Positions 10,201 through 21,154 of a DNA stretch of 64,000 nt are shown piece by piece. The DNA lies in assembly GCF_003732665.1 (NCBI RefSeq), contig NZ_MOBP01000006.1, positions 310,001 through 374,000 of the forward strand, written 5' to 3'. The position numbers and the translations under genes are program-made. The notes beneath the pieces are model-generated. The model saw only the letters and a list, made by a program, of their open reading frames with translations. It was not told where the DNA came from and searched no databases. The DNA comes from Pseudomonas frederiksbergensis (GTDB lineage: Bacteria; Pseudomonadota; Gammaproteobacteria; Pseudomonadales; Pseudomonadaceae). Each line of letters begins with the position of its first letter. Position 1 is the stretch's first letter.

Positions 10201-10827
10201 CTAACCCTTCAACTCCTTCAAATGCTTGTACACCGTCGCCCGCCCCATGTTCAGCACATTGGCCACGTAGTTCGAAGCACTTTTCCCCTTGAACGCGCCT
10301 TCGGCATGCAGCGCCAGCACCAGTTCGCGTTTGTGGTCGCGGGTCAGCACATTCAGGCTCAACTGACGTTCCCGCAGCCAGGCATGCAGGAAGGTGTTGA
10401 TCCGCTCCTGCCAGTCATCGCGAAACAGGGCGTCCGGTTGCGGGATCAGCTTGGTCGGTGACAGGAACAAATCCAGCGCAGCCTTGGCGTTTTCGAACAA
10501 CGAGATATTCAGGTTGATGCACAGCACCGCCAGCGGATGGCCATTGCTGTCGCGCAGTACGCTGCTGAGGCTGCGAATCTTCTGGCCGTCCCAATTGAGC
10601 TTTTCATACGGCCCGATATTTCGTTCGCTGACTTCCTCACTGAGCATGTCCTCCAGCGCCGATTCATCACCGATGACCCGTTTCGACAGGTTGTTGGCGA
10701 TGTAGTCGACTTTTTGCGTTCGCAGGTCGTGCAGCACCACCTCGGCGTGGGGGAAGAACAGCGTGGCGATGGCGTCGGCGATCGCCCGGTAGTTGTCCAG
10801 GACCGGGTCTTTTTCGGGTGCATTCAT
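10201..10827 (-). CDS. dauR: DauR-like transcriptional regulator (YheO-PAS plus HTH)
   Basis: 208-residue cytosolic regulator. An N-terminal YheO-type PAS domain (about residues 10-120, VVLHDLRTQKVDYIANNLSKR, GHPLAVLCINLNIS) is followed by a C-terminal helix-turn-helix (ASNYVANVLNMGRATVYKHLKEL). In P. aeruginosa DauR represses the dau operon and responds to arginine. The ATG at 10827 has GGAG at 8-base spacing; the longer reading frame overlaps dauA. It is the last gene of dauB-dauA-dauR on this strand. Confidence 0.92.
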   Translation of the reverse strand: MNAPEKDPVLDNYRAIADAIATLFFPHAEVVLHDLRTQKVDYIANNLSKRVIGDESALEDMLSEEVSERNIGPYEKLNWDGQKIRSLSSVLRDSNGHPLAVLCINLNISLFENAKAALDLFLSPTKLIPQPDALFRDDWQERINTFLHAWLRERQLSLNVLTRDHKRELVLALHAEGAFKGKSASNYVANVLNMGRATVYKHLKELKG

Positions 10828-10916
10828 AAGGGGAGCTCCAGGCAACGTCAGCGCCCCGTCGAACAGGGCGCTGGAAGTTTGCCGCAATCGTGGCGACACG
10901 TCACCCAAGTCGCCGC

Positions 10917-12178
<1,262 letters not shown>

Positions 12179-12192
12179 TGGGCATTGAGGTG

Positions 12193-13140
12193 TCAGGGTT
12201 GCAGGCGATAGAGAGCATTCGCCAGCGCAATGTCTTCCAGGCCCAGGCCAATGGAGCGGAAGAACACGTGGCGGTCGTAGCCAGGACGCTGGACCTTGCC
12301 GCTCAGCAGGTCGGGCAGGTCACCGATGATCGCGCTCTTATCCCAGCCATGTTGTTCGCCGGCAATCAGCATTTCACCCGCCGAACCCGGAGTGGTCTGA
12401 CGATAGTCGCAGAACACCTGCATGTCGTTGAGGCGCTGGGGCGGCACTTCGTGGGCGCGAGGGGCATTGGTGCTGATCGAGGTGATCAGCGCAGGTCGGC
12501 TCAAGGTGGCCGGATCGATCACCGGGCCGGCGGAGGAGGTGCAGAGCATGATCACGTCAGCGTCGTGAATCGCTGCTTCGCGACTGTCGACGAGGCTCAG
12601 TCGTGAGTCGAGGCTTTGCAGTTGTGCCCGGGCATCGGCGTTCAGTTCGCTCAAGCCCGGCGAGTACAGGGTGATGCTCTGCCAGTCCCGCAGGTCCTTG
12701 ACGTAATGCAAGTGCGCCTGAGCGACCTTGCCGCTGCCGATAATCGCCAAACGCCGGGCCTTCTGCGGGGCGAGGGCGTCGACCGCTACAGCGGTGGTCG
12801 CGGCGGTGCGGGCGGTGGTCAGTTCACCGGCATCGCAGAGCAGCAGCGGTTGGCCGGTTTGCATCGACATCAACAACGTCCATGCGGTCACCAGCGGACC
12901 TTGCTCGCGCACGATGTAGGGCGAGGTCTTGACCCCGTAGACGCCATCTTCGGCCAACACACCCAGGTAATTGATGAAGTCGCCGGCACCCTGGGGAAAT
13001 TCCACCAGTTGCTGCGCCGGTTGCACGGCTTGCCCGGCAGCCAGGTCACGGAACAGCTTGCGCAGGATCTGCGGCACGTCGATCCGGGCCAGCAGCTCGC
13101 GGGCCTGAAGTTGATTGATCACATAGGGCGTACTGGACAT
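12193..13140 (-). CDS. dauB: DauB, anabolic L-arginine dehydrogenase (NAD(P)H)
   Basis: Member of the ornithine cyclodeaminase/mu-crystallin family that reductively aminates 2-ketoarginine to L-arginine. 315 residues from the ATG at 13140 (GGAG upstream), the same length as P. aeruginosa DauB. The Rossmann loop is AIIGSGKVAQAH; other blocks are QPLLLCDAGELTTARTAA and ITSISTNAPRAHEVP. First gene of dauB-dauA-dauR; an inverted repeat likely to be the operator lies 24-54 bases upstream of its start. Confidence 0.93.
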   Translation of the reverse strand: MSSTPYVINQLQARELLARIDVPQILRKLFRDLAAGQAVQPAQQLVEFPQGAGDFINYLGVLAEDGVYGVKTSPYIVREQGPLVTAWTLLMSMQTGQPLLLCDAGELTTARTAATTAVAVDALAPQKARRLAIIGSGKVAQAHLHYVKDLRDWQSITLYSPGLSELNADARAQLQSLDSRLSLVDSREAAIHDADVIMLCTSSAGPVIDPATLSRPALITSISTNAPRAHEVPPQRLNDMQVFCDYRQTTPGSAGEMLIAGEQHGWDKSAIIGDLPDLLSGKVQRPGYDRHVFFRSIGLGLEDIALANALYRLQP

Positions 13141-13164
13141 GCTCGGCTCCGGAAGCTGTTTGTA

Positions 13165-13194
13165 AACTAATTTGTCCATTATGGACTTTTAGTT
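13165..13194 (-). promoter_or_regulatory. Inverted-repeat operator upstream of dauB
   Basis: Near-palindrome with outer arms AACTAA/TTAGTT and inner arms TCCAT/ATGGA. On the minus strand it contains TAAAAGTCCATAATGGA, almost the same as the site at 9220-9236. Predicted DauR binding site. Confidence 0.6.
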
Positions 13195-13226
13195 GTGTCG
13201 AGCAAGCTCCTGTTAAAAACCGGGCG

Positions 13227-13258
13227 AAAAAAAAGCGCAGTCCGTTGCCGGCTGCGCC
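13227..13258 (-). terminator. Intrinsic terminator of rhlB
   Basis: On the minus strand GCGCAG / CTGCGC stem followed by eight T residues, about 20 bases past the rhlB stop. Confidence 0.9.
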
Positions 13259-13277
13259 TTCTTCCAGTGCGCCTGTG

Positions 13278-14765
13278 TTACGGGCGCTTGCGCTCAACCG
13301 CCCGCAGCAGATGCGTCGGTGGCGTTTCACAGCTGATTTTTTTGCCCAGCAGCGCCTCGATGGACGGTAGCTGATAGGAGTCGTCTTCACCGGCGAAGCT
13401 GATGGACACGCCATCGGCGCCCGCACGGCCAGTCCGGCCGATGCGGTGCACGTAATCGTCCGGTACTTCCGGCAGGGTGAAGTTGATCACGTGGCTGATG
13501 CCATCGATGTGGATGCCGCGACCGGCGACATCGGTGGCCACCAGCACGCGAATCTTGCCTTCGCGGAAACCTTCCAGGGTTTTGATGCGCTTGTGCTGCG
13601 GCACGTCGCCGGACAGTTGCGCGGCGTTGACGCCATCGCGCACCAGGCGTTCTTCGATGCGTCGCACTTCATCCTTGCGGTTGGCGAACACCATCACCCG
13701 CTCCCAGCCGTTGTCGTTGACCAGGTTGTAGAGCAGTTTGTATTTGTCGGCACCGGCCACGGCGTAGATGTGTTGCTCAACGTTTTCGCTGGCCACGTTC
13801 TGCGCTTCGATCTCGACGATCGACGGCTCGGTGGTCCATTGCTTGGCCAGGTTCATCACGTCTTCGGTGAAGGTCGCGGAGAACAGCAGCGTCTGGCGCT
13901 CGTTCTTCGGCGGCGTCTGGCGAATGATCTGACGTACTTGCGGGATGAAACCCATGTCGAGCATGCGGTCGGCTTCGTCCAGGACCATGACTTCGACCAT
14001 GTCCAGGTGCACGTCGCCGCGCTGGTTGAAGTCGAGCAAGCGGCCCGGAGTGGCGACGAGGATGTCGCAATGACGGGCTTCGAGGTGCTTGAGTTGCTTG
14101 TCGAAGTCCATGCCGCCGACAAACGTCATGACGTTGAGGCCGGTGTACTTGGTCAGGTCGGCGGCGTCCTTGGCGATCTGCACCACCAGTTCCCGGGTCG
14201 GCGCGATGATCAGCGCCCGCGGTTCGCCCATGTAGCGTTCCTTGGGCGGCGGGGTTTCCAGCAACTGGGTGATGATCGAAATCAGGAACGCGGCGGTTTT
14301 ACCGGTGCCGGTCTGGGCGCGACCGATGGCATCTTTGCCGGCCAGGGTGAACCCGAGGACTTGCGCCTGGATCGGCGTGCAGTACGGGAAGCCGAGGTCC
14401 TGGATGGCGTGCATCAGTTCAGGGGCGAGCTTGAAATCGTGGAAACGGGTTTTGCCTTCCATGGGCTCGACGGCGAAGTCTTCGAGTTTCCAGGGAATGA
14501 CCGGGGCTTTTGGCTTCGGTTCGCGACGGGGTTTTGCAGGTTTCGGGGCGTCGTCAACCGGCTGCTGCTCGGCGATCACCTCGACAGGTGGGGTGGCCGG
14601 TGTGGTCACTGGCTCGTGTTTCGGTGCCGCTGCCGCTGCGGTCCGGCCAGGCTGACGACCGTCGGTGCGGTGGCTGGGGGTGTGAGACGGAGCGCTGGCG
14701 ACTGGGGCGAGCTGCTCAACCTCGCTTTTACCGAACATCTTCTTGAGTGCTTTGAGCACGGTCAT
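13278..14765 (-). CDS. rhlB: RhlB, DEAD-box ATP-dependent RNA helicase
   Basis: RNA helicase expected to work with the RNase E degradosome in mRNA turnover. 495 residues. A low-complexity Ala/Pro/Lys-rich N-terminal extension (about residues 15-90) precedes the helicase core: [11 protein letters not shown] (Q motif), [47 protein letters not shown] and [10 protein letters not shown]. Unlike E. coli RhlB the extra sequence is at the N terminus, which is usual in Pseudomonas. It lies next to dauB, as PA3861 does in PAO1. Confidence 0.95.
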   Translation of the reverse strand: MTVLKALKKMFGKSEVEQLAPVASAPSHTPSHRTDGRQPGRTAAAAAPKHEPVTTPATPPVEVIAEQQPVDDAPKPAKPRREPKPKAPVIPWKLEDFAVEPMEGKTRFHDFKLAPELMHAIQDLGFPYCTPIQAQVLGFTLAGKDAIGRAQTGTGKTAAFLISIITQLLETPPPKERYMGEPRALIIAPTRELVVQIAKDAADLTKYTGLNVMTFVGGMDFDKQLKHLEARHCDILVATPGRLLDFNQRGDVHLDMVEVMVLDEADRMLDMGFIPQVRQIIRQTPPKNERQTLLFSATFTEDVMNLAKQWTTEPSIVEIEAQNVASENVEQHIYAVAGADKYKLLYNLVNDNGWERVMVFANRKDEVRRIEERLVRDGVNAAQLSGDVPQHKRIKTLEGFREGKIRVLVATDVAGRGIHIDGISHVINFTLPEVPDDYVHRIGRTGRAGADGVSISFAGEDDSYQLPSIEALLGKKISCETPPTHLLRAVERKRP

Positions 14766-14849
14766 CTCATCAATTGGTTAAGGAATGTACGCCGGCCAGT
14801 GTAATGCAAGAAACGGGCGCGGCGTAGCGGGATGATCAAAGGAAGGCTT

Positions 14850-15533
<684 letters not shown>

Positions 15534-15641
15534 TCATTGAGTGCGTGATCCGAGTGCGCGTCTGGTTGATCAGTTACGAAGATGTCGCAAGGCTACAAGT
15601 TTTGCCATTGACCTGTCGCTGAATCGCTTGAGCGAGCGGTG

Positions 15642-15657
15642 TGGTACGGGCTTTGCT
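15642..15657 (+). promoter_or_regulatory. Candidate sigma-54 promoter for aapJQMP
   Basis: TGGTACGGGCTTTGCT matches the RpoN consensus TGGCACGNNNNTTGCW at every fixed base except one, with the GG and GC elements at correct spacing. It points towards aapJ, 318 bases upstream. Nitrogen control through RpoN/NtrC is a known theme for Pseudomonas amino-acid uptake. Confidence 0.65.
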
Positions 15658-15683
15658 ATGGGAAAGCCTGTGCAACCAATCTC

Positions 15684-15803
15684 GCCTCTGGCGGTAACAC
15701 TATCAGTGTACTGCTGGTGACGGGATAGCAAAGAATCCGGTGATGGATGTTCGCCAGAGGCCGTTACGGGCTTAGCGAACGTGAAAGGGCTACCGCCCGT
15801 TCG
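15684..15803 (+). promoter_or_regulatory. Potentially structured 5' leader of aapJ
   Basis: Downstream of the sigma-54 box lie GCCTCTGGCG (15684-15693) and its exact complement CGCCAGAGGC (15752-15761), a small hairpin ACACT-atc-AGTGT between them, and competing stems ACGGGC/GCCCGT (15766/15795) and CGAACG/CGTTCG (15776/15798). These could be RNA structure or protein-binding sites; no known RNA family recognised. Confidence 0.4.
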
Positions 15804-15974
15804 GCCGAATGGTGAGAAGTGAGTGATCCATGATGTGGATTTTCTCCTATTAGACTCATAGCTAAGGTCCTGCGTCGGTTGACCCCAAAATAAGCCAACA
15901 CGGGTCAACAACGCCTCAAAAGGGTGCGACGGGACTCTCGCTCCGACACAACAAGAGCAAAACTGGAGGTTTGA

Positions 15975-17006
15975 ATGAAAATGTTGAAATCCACCCTGGC
16001 TATCGTGACTGCAGCCGCAGTGCTCGGTGTCAGTGGGTTCGCTCAGGCGGGTGCAACCCTGGATGCAGTGCAGAAAAAAGGTTTCGTACAGTGCGGTGTG
16101 AGTGACGGCCTGCCGGGTTTCTCGGTTCCGGATGCCACCGGCAAGATCCTCGGGATCGACGCTGACGTTTGCCGTGCTGTGGCCGCTGCCGTATTCGGCG
16201 ACGCCAACAAGGTCAAGTTCAGCCAGTTGAACGCCAAGGAGCGCTTCACCGCGTTGCAGTCCGGCGAAATCGACATTCTTTCCCGTAACACCACCATGAC
16301 CAGTTCCCGTGACGCGGGCATGGGCCTGAAATTCCCTGGCTTCATCACTTACTACGACGGCGTTGGCTTCCTGGCCAACAGCAAGCTGGGCGTGAAAAGT
16401 GCCAAGGAACTGGATGGCGCAACCATCTGCATTCAGGCCGGTACTACCACCGAGCTGAACGTGTCCGACTACTTCCGGGCCAACAACCTGAAGTACACCC
16501 CGATCACTTTCGATACCTCCGATGAAAGCGCCAAGTCGCTGGAATCCGGTCGTTGCGACGTGCTGACCTCCGACAAGTCGCAACTGTACGCACAGCGCAG
16601 CAAACTGGCTTCGCCAAAAGACTACGTAGTTCTGCCGGAAACCATTTCCAAAGAACCACTGGGTCCAGTCGTGCGTAACGGCGATGACGAGTGGCTGGCG
16701 ATCGTGCGCTGGGTTGGCTACGCGCTGCTGAACACCGAAGAAGCCGGTGTCACTTCGAAAAACGTTCTGGAACAAGCCAAGTCGACCAAGAACCCTGACG
16801 TTGCCCGTATGTTGGGTGCCGACGGTGAATACGGTAAAGACCTGAAGCTGCCGAAGGACTGGGTCGTCAAGATCGTTTCCCAGGTCGGCAACTACGGCGA
16901 AATCTTCGAGAAAAACCTCGGCAAGACCACCCCGCTGGAAATCGACCGTGGCCTGAACGCCCTGTGGACCAACGGCGGCATTCAATACGCACCACCAGTG
17001 CGCTGA
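15975..17006 (+). CDS. aapJ: AapJ, general L-amino-acid binding protein
   Basis: Periplasmic solute-binding subunit of the broad-specificity L-amino-acid ABC transporter. 343 residues with signal peptide (MKMLKSTLAIVTAAAVLGVSGFAQA). Typical blocks: VQKKGFVQCGVSDGLPGFS, GIDADVCRAVAAAVFGD, SRNTTMTSSRDAG, ICIQAGTTTELNVSDYF and TSDKSQLYAQR. ATG preceded by GGAGG. First gene of aapJQMP, in the family's usual order. Confidence 0.97.
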   Translation: MKMLKSTLAIVTAAAVLGVSGFAQAGATLDAVQKKGFVQCGVSDGLPGFSVPDATGKILGIDADVCRAVAAAVFGDANKVKFSQLNAKERFTALQSGEIDILSRNTTMTSSRDAGMGLKFPGFITYYDGVGFLANSKLGVKSAKELDGATICIQAGTTTELNVSDYFRANNLKYTPITFDTSDESAKSLESGRCDVLTSDKSQLYAQRSKLASPKDYVVLPETISKEPLGPVVRNGDDEWLAIVRWVGYALLNTEEAGVTSKNVLEQAKSTKNPDVARMLGADGEYGKDLKLPKDWVVKIVSQVGNYGEIFEKNLGKTTPLEIDRGLNALWTNGGIQYAPPVR

Positions 17007-17071
17007 TGGTTCTGTCACCCGGTGGGCCAACCACCGGGTGATGTTCTGTTCCATTATTTCCGGGGCACTCC

Positions 17072-18253
17072 ATGCAAAAATCAATCGGCGCACCAAAGCA
17101 GAGGCTCAGCCTCAGCGATCCAAAAGTGCGTGCGTGGCTATTTCAGATCATCACCATCGTCGCGGTCGTCGCGATGGGCTGGTATCTGTTCGACAATACG
17201 CAAACCAACCTGCAACACCGGGGCATTACCTCCGGCTTCAGTTTTCTGGATCGCAGTGCCGGGTTCGGCATCGCTCAACACCTGATCGACTACACCGAAT
17301 CGGACACGTATGCCCGGGTGTTTGTCATCGGTCTGCTCAATACCTTGCTGGTGACGGTCATCGGCGTGGTCCTGGCGACCCTGCTCGGCTTCATCGTCGG
17401 CGTGGCGCGGCTGTCGCCGAACTGGATCATCAGCAAGCTGGCGACGGTTTACGTGGAAGTCTTCCGTAACATTCCGCCGCTGCTGCAAATCCTGTTCTGG
17501 TACTTCGCGGTGTTCCTGACCATGCCGGGCCCGCGGGCCAGCCATAACTTCGGCGACACCTTTTTCGTCAGCAGCCGTGGCCTGAACATGCCGGCCGCGC
17601 AAATGGCGGACGGGTTCTGGGCGTTCTTCGTCAGCGTCGTTATCGCCATCGTCGCCATCGTGCTGATGTGCCGCTGGGCCAACAAGCGCTTTGAAGCCAC
17701 CGGCGTTCCGTTCCACAAGTTCTGGGTCGGCCTGGCGCTGTTCCTGGTGATCCCGGCCCTGTGCGCGCTGGTCTTCGGTGCTCCGCTGCACTGGGAAATG
17801 CCGAAGCTGCAAGGCTTCAACTTCGTCGGCGGCTGGGTATTGATCCCGGAACTGCTGGCGCTGACCCTGGCCCTGACCGTATACACCGCGGCGTTCATCG
17901 CCGAAATCGTGCGTTCGGGCATCAAGTCGGTCAGCCACGGCCAGACCGAGGCGGCGCGTTCCCTGGGGCTGCGTAACGGTCCGACCCTGCGCAAGGTGAT
18001 CATCCCGCAAGCCCTGCGCGTGATCATCCCGCCACTGACCAGCCAATACCTGAACCTGGCGAAGAACTCCTCGCTGGCGGCCGGTATCGGTTATCCGGAG
18101 ATGGTGTCGTTGTTTGCCGGTACGGTGCTGAACCAGACCGGGCAGGCGATCGAGGTAATTGCCATCACCATGAGCGTGTACCTGGCGATCAGTATCAGCA
18201 TTTCCTTGCTGATGAACTGGTACAACAAGCGCATTGCGCTGATCGAGCGGTAA
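17072..18253 (+). CDS. aapQ: AapQ, amino-acid ABC transporter permease
   Basis: Inner-membrane permease of 393 residues, longer than ordinary HisM/Q-type permeases because of extra N-terminal and central segments, as is usual for AapQ. Multiple hydrophobic helices. The EAA loop for ATPase contact is present near the C-terminal third (EAARSLGLRNGPTLRKVIIP). Forms the membrane channel with AapM; 65 bases downstream of aapJ. Confidence 0.96.
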   Translation: MQKSIGAPKQRLSLSDPKVRAWLFQIITIVAVVAMGWYLFDNTQTNLQHRGITSGFSFLDRSAGFGIAQHLIDYTESDTYARVFVIGLLNTLLVTVIGVVLATLLGFIVGVARLSPNWIISKLATVYVEVFRNIPPLLQILFWYFAVFLTMPGPRASHNFGDTFFVSSRGLNMPAAQMADGFWAFFVSVVIAIVAIVLMCRWANKRFEATGVPFHKFWVGLALFLVIPALCALVFGAPLHWEMPKLQGFNFVGGWVLIPELLALTLALTVYTAAFIAEIVRSGIKSVSHGQTEAARSLGLRNGPTLRKVIIPQALRVIIPPLTSQYLNLAKNSSLAAGIGYPEMVSLFAGTVLNQTGQAIEVIAITMSVYLAISISISLLMNWYNKRIALIER

Positions 18254-18263
18254 GGAAAAGCGC

Positions 18264-19361
18264 ATGAGTACTCATACTTTCAAGCCTGACATGCCACCAC
18301 CGAGCAGCAGCATCGGCGTGGTGGCGTGGATGCGCGCCAACATGTTCTCCAGCTGGATCAACACCCTGCTGACCCTGTTCGCGTTCTATCTGATCTACCT
18401 GATCGTCCCGCCGATCCTGCACTGGGCCATCCTCGACGCCAACTGGGTCGGCACCACCCGCGCCGACTGCACCAAGGAAGGCGCCTGCTGGGTGTTCATC
18501 CAGCAGCGTTTCGGCCAGTTCATGTACGGTTACTACCCGGTGGACCTGCGCTGGCGCGTGGACCTGACCGTGTGGCTGGCGGTCATCGGCGTGGCACCGC
18601 TGTTCATCTCGCGTTTTCACCGTAAAGCGGTGTACGGGCTGAGCTTCCTGGTGGCGTACCCGATCATTGCCTACTTCCTGTTGCATGGCGGCATCTTCGG
18701 CATGACCAACGTCGCGACCAGCCAATGGGGCGGCCTGATGCTGACCCTGGTGATTGCTACCGTCGGTATCGCCGGTGCGTTGCCGCTGGGGATCATTCTG
18801 GCGCTGGGTCGACGTTCGAACATGCCGGCAATTCGAGTGGTCTGCGTGACCTTCATCGAATTCTGGCGCGGCGTACCGTTGATCACGGTGCTGTTCATGT
18901 CCTCGGTGATGCTGCCGCTGTTCCTGCCTGAAGGCATGAACTTCGACAAATTGCTGCGGGCCCTGATCGGCGTGATCCTGTTCCAGTCGGCCTACGTGGC
19001 CGAAGTGGTGCGCGGCGGTCTGCAAGCGATCCCTAAAGGTCAGTACGAAGCGGCCGCCGCGATGGGCCTCGGTTACTGGCGCAGCATGGGCCTGGTGATT
19101 CTGCCGCAAGCCCTGAAGCTGGTAATTCCTGGCATCGTCAACACCTTCATTGCGCTGTTCAAGGACACAAGCCTGGTGATCATCATCGGCCTGTTCGACC
19201 TGCTCAACAGCGTCAAGCAAGCCGCCGCCGACCCGAAATGGTTGGGCATGGCCACTGAAGGCTACGTGTTCGCGGCCCTGGTGTTCTGGATTTTCTGTTT
19301 TGGTATGTCCCGCTACTCCATGCATTTGGAACGTAAGCTGGACACTGGCCACAAGCGTTAG
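18264..19361 (+). CDS. aapM: AapM, amino-acid ABC transporter permease
   Basis: Second membrane subunit, 365 residues. Contains the insertion with cysteines (TRADCTKEGACWVF) between the first membrane segments typical of AapM, and the EAA loop EAAAAMGLGYWRSMGLVILP. Ten bases after aapQ, so the two are translationally linked. Confidence 0.96.
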   Translation: MSTHTFKPDMPPPSSSIGVVAWMRANMFSSWINTLLTLFAFYLIYLIVPPILHWAILDANWVGTTRADCTKEGACWVFIQQRFGQFMYGYYPVDLRWRVDLTVWLAVIGVAPLFISRFHRKAVYGLSFLVAYPIIAYFLLHGGIFGMTNVATSQWGGLMLTLVIATVGIAGALPLGIILALGRRSNMPAIRVVCVTFIEFWRGVPLITVLFMSSVMLPLFLPEGMNFDKLLRALIGVILFQSAYVAEVVRGGLQAIPKGQYEAAAAMGLGYWRSMGLVILPQALKLVIPGIVNTFIALFKDTSLVIIIGLFDLLNSVKQAAADPKWLGMATEGYVFAALVFWIFCFGMSRYSMHLERKLDTGHKR

Positions 19362-19371
19362 GAGTTAAGTG

Positions 19372-20136
19372 ATGAGCGAAGCGATCAAACAGCCTGTGAG
19401 CCCTGAAGGCATTATTCAGATGCAGGGCGTGAACAAGTGGTATGGCCAGTTCCACGTGTTGAAAGACATCAACCTCAACGTCAAGCAGGGCGAGCGTATC
19501 GTCCTGTGCGGCCCGTCGGGTTCCGGCAAATCCACCACCATTCGTTGCCTTAATCGCCTGGAAGAACACCAGCAGGGCCGCATCGTGGTCGATGGCGTGG
19601 AACTGACCAACGACCTCAAGCAGATCGAAGCGATCCGCCGTGAAGTCGGCATGGTGTTCCAGCACTTCAACCTGTTCCCGCACCTGACCATCCTGCAGAA
19701 CTGCACCCTGGCCCCGATGTGGGTGCGCAAGATGCCGAAGCGCAAGGCCGAAGAAATCGCCATGCATTACCTGGAGCGCGTACGCATTCCAGAGCAGGCG
19801 CACAAATTCCCGGGTCAACTGTCCGGCGGCCAGCAACAGCGTGTGGCGATTGCCCGTGCCCTGTGCATGAAACCGAAAATCATGCTGTTCGATGAACCGA
19901 CTTCAGCACTCGACCCAGAGATGGTGAAAGAGGTGCTCGACACCATGATCGGCCTGGCCGAAGACGGCATGACCATGCTCTGCGTGACCCACGAAATGGG
20001 CTTCGCCCGCACCGTGGCCAATCGCGTGATCTTCATGGACAAGGGCGAGATCGTAGAACAGGCGGCGCCGAATGACTTCTTCGATAACCCGCAGAATGAT
20101 CGGACCAAGTTGTTCTTGAGTCAGATTTTGCATTGA
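19372..20136 (+). CDS. aapP: AapP, amino-acid ABC transporter ATPase
   Basis: Cytosolic ATPase of the Aap transporter, 254 residues. Walker [11 protein letters not shown]-loop region [10 protein letters not shown], signature LSGGQQQR, Walker [14 protein letters not shown] and the switch histidine in CVTHEMG. The ATG at 19372 is preferred over a GTG one codon earlier because AGGAG lies seven bases upstream. A terminator follows. Confidence 0.97.
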   Translation: MSEAIKQPVSPEGIIQMQGVNKWYGQFHVLKDINLNVKQGERIVLCGPSGSGKSTTIRCLNRLEEHQQGRIVVDGVELTNDLKQIEAIRREVGMVFQHFNLFPHLTILQNCTLAPMWVRKMPKRKAEEIAMHYLERVRIPEQAHKFPGQLSGGQQQRVAIARALCMKPKIMLFDEPTSALDPEMVKEVLDTMIGLAEDGMTMLCVTHEMGFARTVANRVIFMDKGEIVEQAAPNDFFDNPQNDRTKLFLSQILH

Positions 20137-20160
20137 TGCCGGGCTGACTGGTAAAACAAA

Positions 20161-20186
20161 AACCCGGCCTCGCGCCGGGTTTTTTA
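20161..20186 (+). terminator. Intrinsic terminator of aapJQMP
   Basis: ACCCGGC / GCCGGGT stem with a 5-base loop followed by a run of T. Ends the aap operon. Confidence 0.92.
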
Positions 20187-20196
20187 TGTGCGCTGC

Positions 20197-20679
20197 TCAG
20201 GACGCAGTTAGCCTTTCATGTTCTTTGTGAACGGTGTCCTTGAATCCTCTCAAGTCTGCGCCTTCGCCCAAGGTTCGTGCATCGGTAAGCAAATACGGGT
20301 ACCGATCGAGCAAGCGCATCAACACCATCAATGCTTTGGGTGGAAGCAGTTCACCGCGCTCGTAACGAGAAAAAGCATTGTGCCCACCTCCTGACAGCAG
20401 CAGAACCGCATCTTTTTGCGACAGGTGCAGTTTGCGCCGGATGCGCTTCATCTCGTTGCCGATCATTAGTCTGCCAGCGAGGACCAACTCGTCGCACACA
20501 TCCGAATAGCGCTCCGCGCAGCCGGGGTCGAGTATGACTTCTGCGCATGCCTGGCACTCCCATCCAGATAAATCGTCAATCCGGCGCTCCATTCCTTTCA
20601 CGCTCATGGTTTCGCCACGACCTTCGAAGTGCCGCATGCCTTCGGGGGCTCCGCAACTGAAGCATTGTTTGGTGTTCAT
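20197..20679 (-). CDS. mqsA: MqsA-like antitoxin (YgiT zinc domain plus HTH)
   Basis: Antitoxin of 160 residues. The N terminus has zinc-binding cysteine pairs (CFSCG and CQAC) as in YgiT/MqsA. The C-terminal half is an Xre-type DNA-binding domain (MKRIRRKLHLSQKDAVLLL, GGGHNAFSRYERGE), followed by a tail longer than in E. coli MqsA. It should bind and inhibit MqsR and repress the shared promoter. It overlaps the mqsR stop by four bases, toxin first, which is the usual mqsRA order. Confidence 0.93.
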   Translation of the reverse strand: MNTKQCFSCGAPEGMRHFEGRGETMSVKGMERRIDDLSGWECQACAEVILDPGCAERYSDVCDELVLAGRLMIGNEMKRIRRKLHLSQKDAVLLLSGGGHNAFSRYERGELLPPKALMVLMRLLDRYPYLLTDARTLGEGADLRGFKDTVHKEHERLTAS

Positions 20680-20987
20680 GGGTTTTTCTCCTTGAAGGAG
20701 ATCACCGGAGGTTCACCGCCTGAGCAATAAGTGACCTTGATGTAAATCTCCAGATCGTGCGAAGTGATGTGGTACACGTCTTGCCAAACTCGATGATCGC
20801 TATAGGTCGTCATCGATTTGTACAACATCTTGCTATGTAATTCGAAAATGACTTCCTGCATTTCCTGGATGCTGAAACCCAGGTCCCTGCCATTTTTCCG
20901 CGCGGAGGTGGTGAATGCGTTTTTCCCTAGCCGCCTGACATCCTGTTTGATCACTGCCAGGTTGTAATGGGGTGTGTTCTTCTCCAT
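20676..20987 (-). CDS. mqsR: MqsR-like toxin, RelE-fold mRNA interferase
   Basis: Toxin of 103 residues. The diagnostic block YKSMTTYSDHRVWQDVY is nearly identical to the E. coli MqsR catalytic region, including the Lys, Gln and Tyr used for RNA cleavage (5'-GCU sites in E. coli). It starts MEKNTPHYNL, as expected. A perfect inverted repeat lies 25-47 bases upstream of its ATG and is the likely MqsA operator. It lies between the aap operon and a GntR gene, a plausible insertion point. Confidence 0.95.
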   Translation of the reverse strand: MEKNTPHYNLAVIKQDVRRLGKNAFTTSARKNGRDLGFSIQEMQEVIFELHSKMLYKSMTTYSDHRVWQDVYHITSHDLEIYIKVTYCSGGEPPVISFKEKNP

Positions 20988-21011
20988 AAGAAACCGTAAA
21001 CCCTATCCCTG

Positions 21012-21034
21012 AAATTACCCTCTAAGGGTAATTT
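21012..21034. promoter_or_regulatory. Palindromic operator of mqsRA
   Basis: Perfect inverted repeat AAATTACCCT-CTA-AGGGTAATTT. Its core resembles the E. coli MqsA palindrome (AACCT...AGGTT) in layout, with different bases. Upstream of mqsR at promoter distance. Confidence 0.75.
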
Positions 21035-21121
21035 TGACTAATCGAAAATCCCGCTCCATTTCCCTCCCTCTGACCGTAGGCGGTTGCCGTCCTACACGAG
21101 GCTGACTAACATGTCGGAAAA

Positions 21122-21142
21122 TTCATCCTATGATTGGATGAA
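21122..21142 (+). promoter_or_regulatory. Inverted repeat in front of the GntR gene
   Basis: TTCATCC-TATGATT-GGATGAA, 12 bases upstream of the chosen ATG and touching its Shine-Dalgarno sequence (AAAGGG). It could be an autoregulatory operator or an mRNA hairpin that masks the ribosome site. Confidence 0.45.
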
Positions 21143-21154
21143 AGGGCGAATCCT

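Noticed and set aside
15801..15810. TTCGGCCGAA as a possible AauR-type site before aapJ
   Set aside because: The AauR motif as I recall it has a 4-base spacer (TTCGGNNNNCCGAA). Here the half-sites abut, so the match is probably chance.
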